A stretch of 7,146 nucleotides of DNA. It comes from Chitinophagaceae bacterium. Its GTDB lineage: Bacteria > Bacteroidota > Bacteroidia > Chitinophagales > Chitinophagaceae. The notes beneath the pieces were generated by a model, which saw nothing but the letters and a program-made list of their open reading frames with translations, was not told where the DNA came from and searched no databases. Below, piece by piece: positions 5,612 through 7,146 of the stretch. The stretch lies in contig JAIEQT010000314.1 of NCBI GenBank assembly GCA_019747455.1, positions 1-7,146 on the forward strand. The letters are read 5' to 3'. Each line of letters starts with the position of its first letter. Within the stretch, counting starts at the first letter, position 1. Made by a program: the position numbers and the translations under genes.

Positions 5612-7146
5612 CTATTGAAGTGTAAAGGAAATATTTTGATCTAGATTTCTAACACCACCCGGACCTTTTACTTTTATTTCATCGATCACTACTGTTGAAC
5701 CTGCCTGACATCTCCGAATCAAAGCTTGCGCATCACCATTGAAATAAGGGCCACTCACTTCCGCTACACCCAAGCCGCTGTCCTCAAATCCCTTTCCGGT
5801 ACATACTAACGTAAAAGAAACAACCTCGTATTTAATTCCTTCAAAAACGAAGTCGCGTAATTCAGCAGCCACACCTTTCTGTACCCTAAACACATTGGCA
5901 CCAATGGGGCCACCAGCTTTGCCACCAACCGTAGCTAATGGATCTGGAACTCTTTTAATAGGAATGATAATACGTTGATTATTCTTACCATCTGTAGCAT
6001 TTACGGTTGCTGTACCTAAGGCTTTAGGGGTAACGATATACTGACCTGGGCCTACTTTTCTAAAAGTTAGGCCATTGCCTTCTACATTTACATTAACTTT
6101 CTCATCGCCTCCGCCACCGGTTACACTTAATGGGTTTTCCAGGTCTTGATAAAACACGCGTGTTTTATCGGTAGATACGGTTAAGCCGGAAGGTACACCC
6201 ACCGTATACTTAATTTCTTTTGTTACAGAAGCTGTGGTTCCATCAGGCTTTGTAAAAGAAATAGTTACTTTTTTGGTGCCTGTGCTTGATGGTTTGAATT
6301 TATAATCAAATGAACCATCGGGGTTTGGTGTAGCACCGGCTCCATCTACAGTTACAGATGGTTTACTCGCACTATTAAAGGCACCTACACCGGCATTAAT
6401 AGTAATTTCTTCACCCGGCATTACATAAGTAGCATTAGCACTGGCAATAGCTGCAAATTGATCGTACACTAATTCAACCTCACCGATCTCTTTATGGCAA
6501 TACTCTACAATTTGAGCTTCGCTATTTTTAACATCATTTTGGAACTTACTCAAAATGGTAATACCTGCTACGGTAGGCGTCATATGAAAATAACTAAATG
6601 CCCAATCGTTTTTAGCAGCCTCGTTATTACTTTTAGGAATCGATAAATCCAAAGGCAAATTAGGAATTACCTCTTTTGCAATGGCAGAATCTATTTCTTC
6701 TAATGCTTTTTTATACGCTTGTAATTTGGCATATAATTCTTTACCGCGACCTTTCCCTTCAGGAGGATTAGATACGAATAAACGGGTAGCCGCATCTAAA
6801 TCATCTTCTTTATAAACCTCAACGCCATTCTCTATTTTCAATCCGGCTTCTTTTTTCAGATCCTTTTTTAAACCCTCTAAATAAGCATACATGTCATCGG
6901 AGAGTTGTTTTGCTTTTTGGGCTTTAGGAAACCATAATTCCGCTTTTTCACGGGTTGTAGCATCAGCCAATTTCTTTTCAAAAGATTTGAAAATACCTAC
7001 ATTTTTCTGCTCCACAATGCCACTCGCGGTCATTAAACTTCTATCAACCGTTTTAAAAGCGTTCAAAATTTCAGAAGATACATTCAGTGCCAATAGTGCC
7101 GTAAGCACGAGGTACATCATGTTAATCATCTTCTGCCGCGGCTCTT
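5612..7146 (-). CDS. gldM: Gliding motility / type IX secretion motor protein GldM (PorM), start outside the window
   Basis: GldM dimerises inside the GldL ring in the inner membrane and forms the periplasmic shaft that carries proton-driven rotation to the outer-membrane parts. The ATG at 7129 is not the start: reading on, the codons before it give E-P-R-Q-K, matching the conserved N-terminus (T-PRQKMIN) of GldM, so about ten residues lie beyond the edge. The Arg of that motif (7136-7138) corresponds to Arg9 of the Flavobacterium johnsoniae protein, thought to contact the GldL proton channel. Numbered from the ATG at 7129: a transmembrane helix at 2-23 (MINMMYLVLTALLALNVSSE); a helical D1 domain to about 222 with DWAFSYFHMTPTVAGITILS; then three beta-rich domains at roughly 226-310, 312-392 and 400-505, the last opening after RVPDPLATVGGKAGGPIGAN. 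With the missing residues the length (about 515) is normal for the family. The stop codon is 6 bases before gldN. Confidence 0.97.
   Translation of the reverse strand, partial: EPRQKMINMMYLVLTALLALNVSSEILNAFKTVDRSLMTASGIVEQKNVGIFKSFEKKLADATTREKAELWFPKAQKAKQLSDDMYAYLEGLKKDLKKEAGLKIENGVEVYKEDDLDAATRLFVSNPPEGKGRGKELYAKLQAYKKALEEIDSAIAKEVIPNLPLDLSIPKSNNEAAKNDWAFSYFHMTPTVAGITILSKFQNDVKNSEAQIVEYCHKEIGEVELVYDQFAAIASANATYVMPGEEITINAGVGAFNSASKPSVTVDGAGATPNPDGSFDYKFKPSSTGTKKVTISFTKPDGTTASVTKEIKYTVGVPSGLTVSTDKTRVFYQDLENPLSVTGGGGDEKVNVNVEGNGLTFRKVGPGQYIVTPKALGTATVNATDGKNNQRIIIPIKRVPDPLATVGGKAGGPIGANVFRVQKGVAAELRDFVFEGIKYEVVSFTLVCTGKGFEDSGLGVAEVSGPYFNGDAQALIRRCQAGSTVVIDEIKVKGPGGVRNLDQNISFTLQ

Noticed and set aside
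7127..7129. ATG at 7129 as the start of gldM
   Set aside because: The codons before it read E-P-R-Q-K, the conserved N-terminal motif of GldM, so the coding region continues past the window edge.

Overview
The window looks like chromosomal DNA from a Bacteroidota bacterium, most likely a member of the Chitinophagaceae or a close relative. The grounds are core genes of the type IX secretion / gliding motor (gldM, gldN), an ECF sigma factor of the Bacteroidota type paired with a one-pass membrane protein ending in an outer-membrane beta-barrel, a lipoprotein with acidic residues right after the lipobox cysteine, AT-rich coding sequence, and mostly weak Shine-Dalgarno signals. Family and genus are inference; no rRNA or other marker is present.

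Left half, plus strand (1-4206): a compact four-gene unit. It opens with the 3' part of an ECF sigma factor gene, followed after 13 bases by a 471-residue protein with a short cytoplasmic N-terminal segment, one transmembrane helix, a long Ala/Asn-rich periplasmic linker and a C-terminal beta-barrel. This matches the layout of the dual membrane-spanning anti-sigma factors (Dma) described in Bacteroides. Next comes a small lipoprotein of unknown function, and then uvrC, whose start codon overlaps the lipoprotein stop codon (TAATG). An imperfect hairpin with a T-run follows uvrC and probably ends the transcript.

Middle (4207-4381): a short convergent intergenic region with two terminator-like hairpins, one per direction, and no gene.

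Right half, minus strand (4382-7146): gldN and most of gldM, 6 bases apart, transcribed toward the left. gldM runs off the right edge; gldL and gldK would be expected beyond it. GldM is the periplasm-spanning shaft of the proton-driven GldL/GldM motor, and GldN works with GldK at the outer-membrane end of the type IX secretion system.

The most interesting element is the sigma factor / trans-envelope anti-sigma pair and its arrangement with an unknown, possibly surface-exposed lipoprotein and a DNA repair nuclease. A second point of interest is a threefold short repeat in the disordered N-terminal part of GldN.
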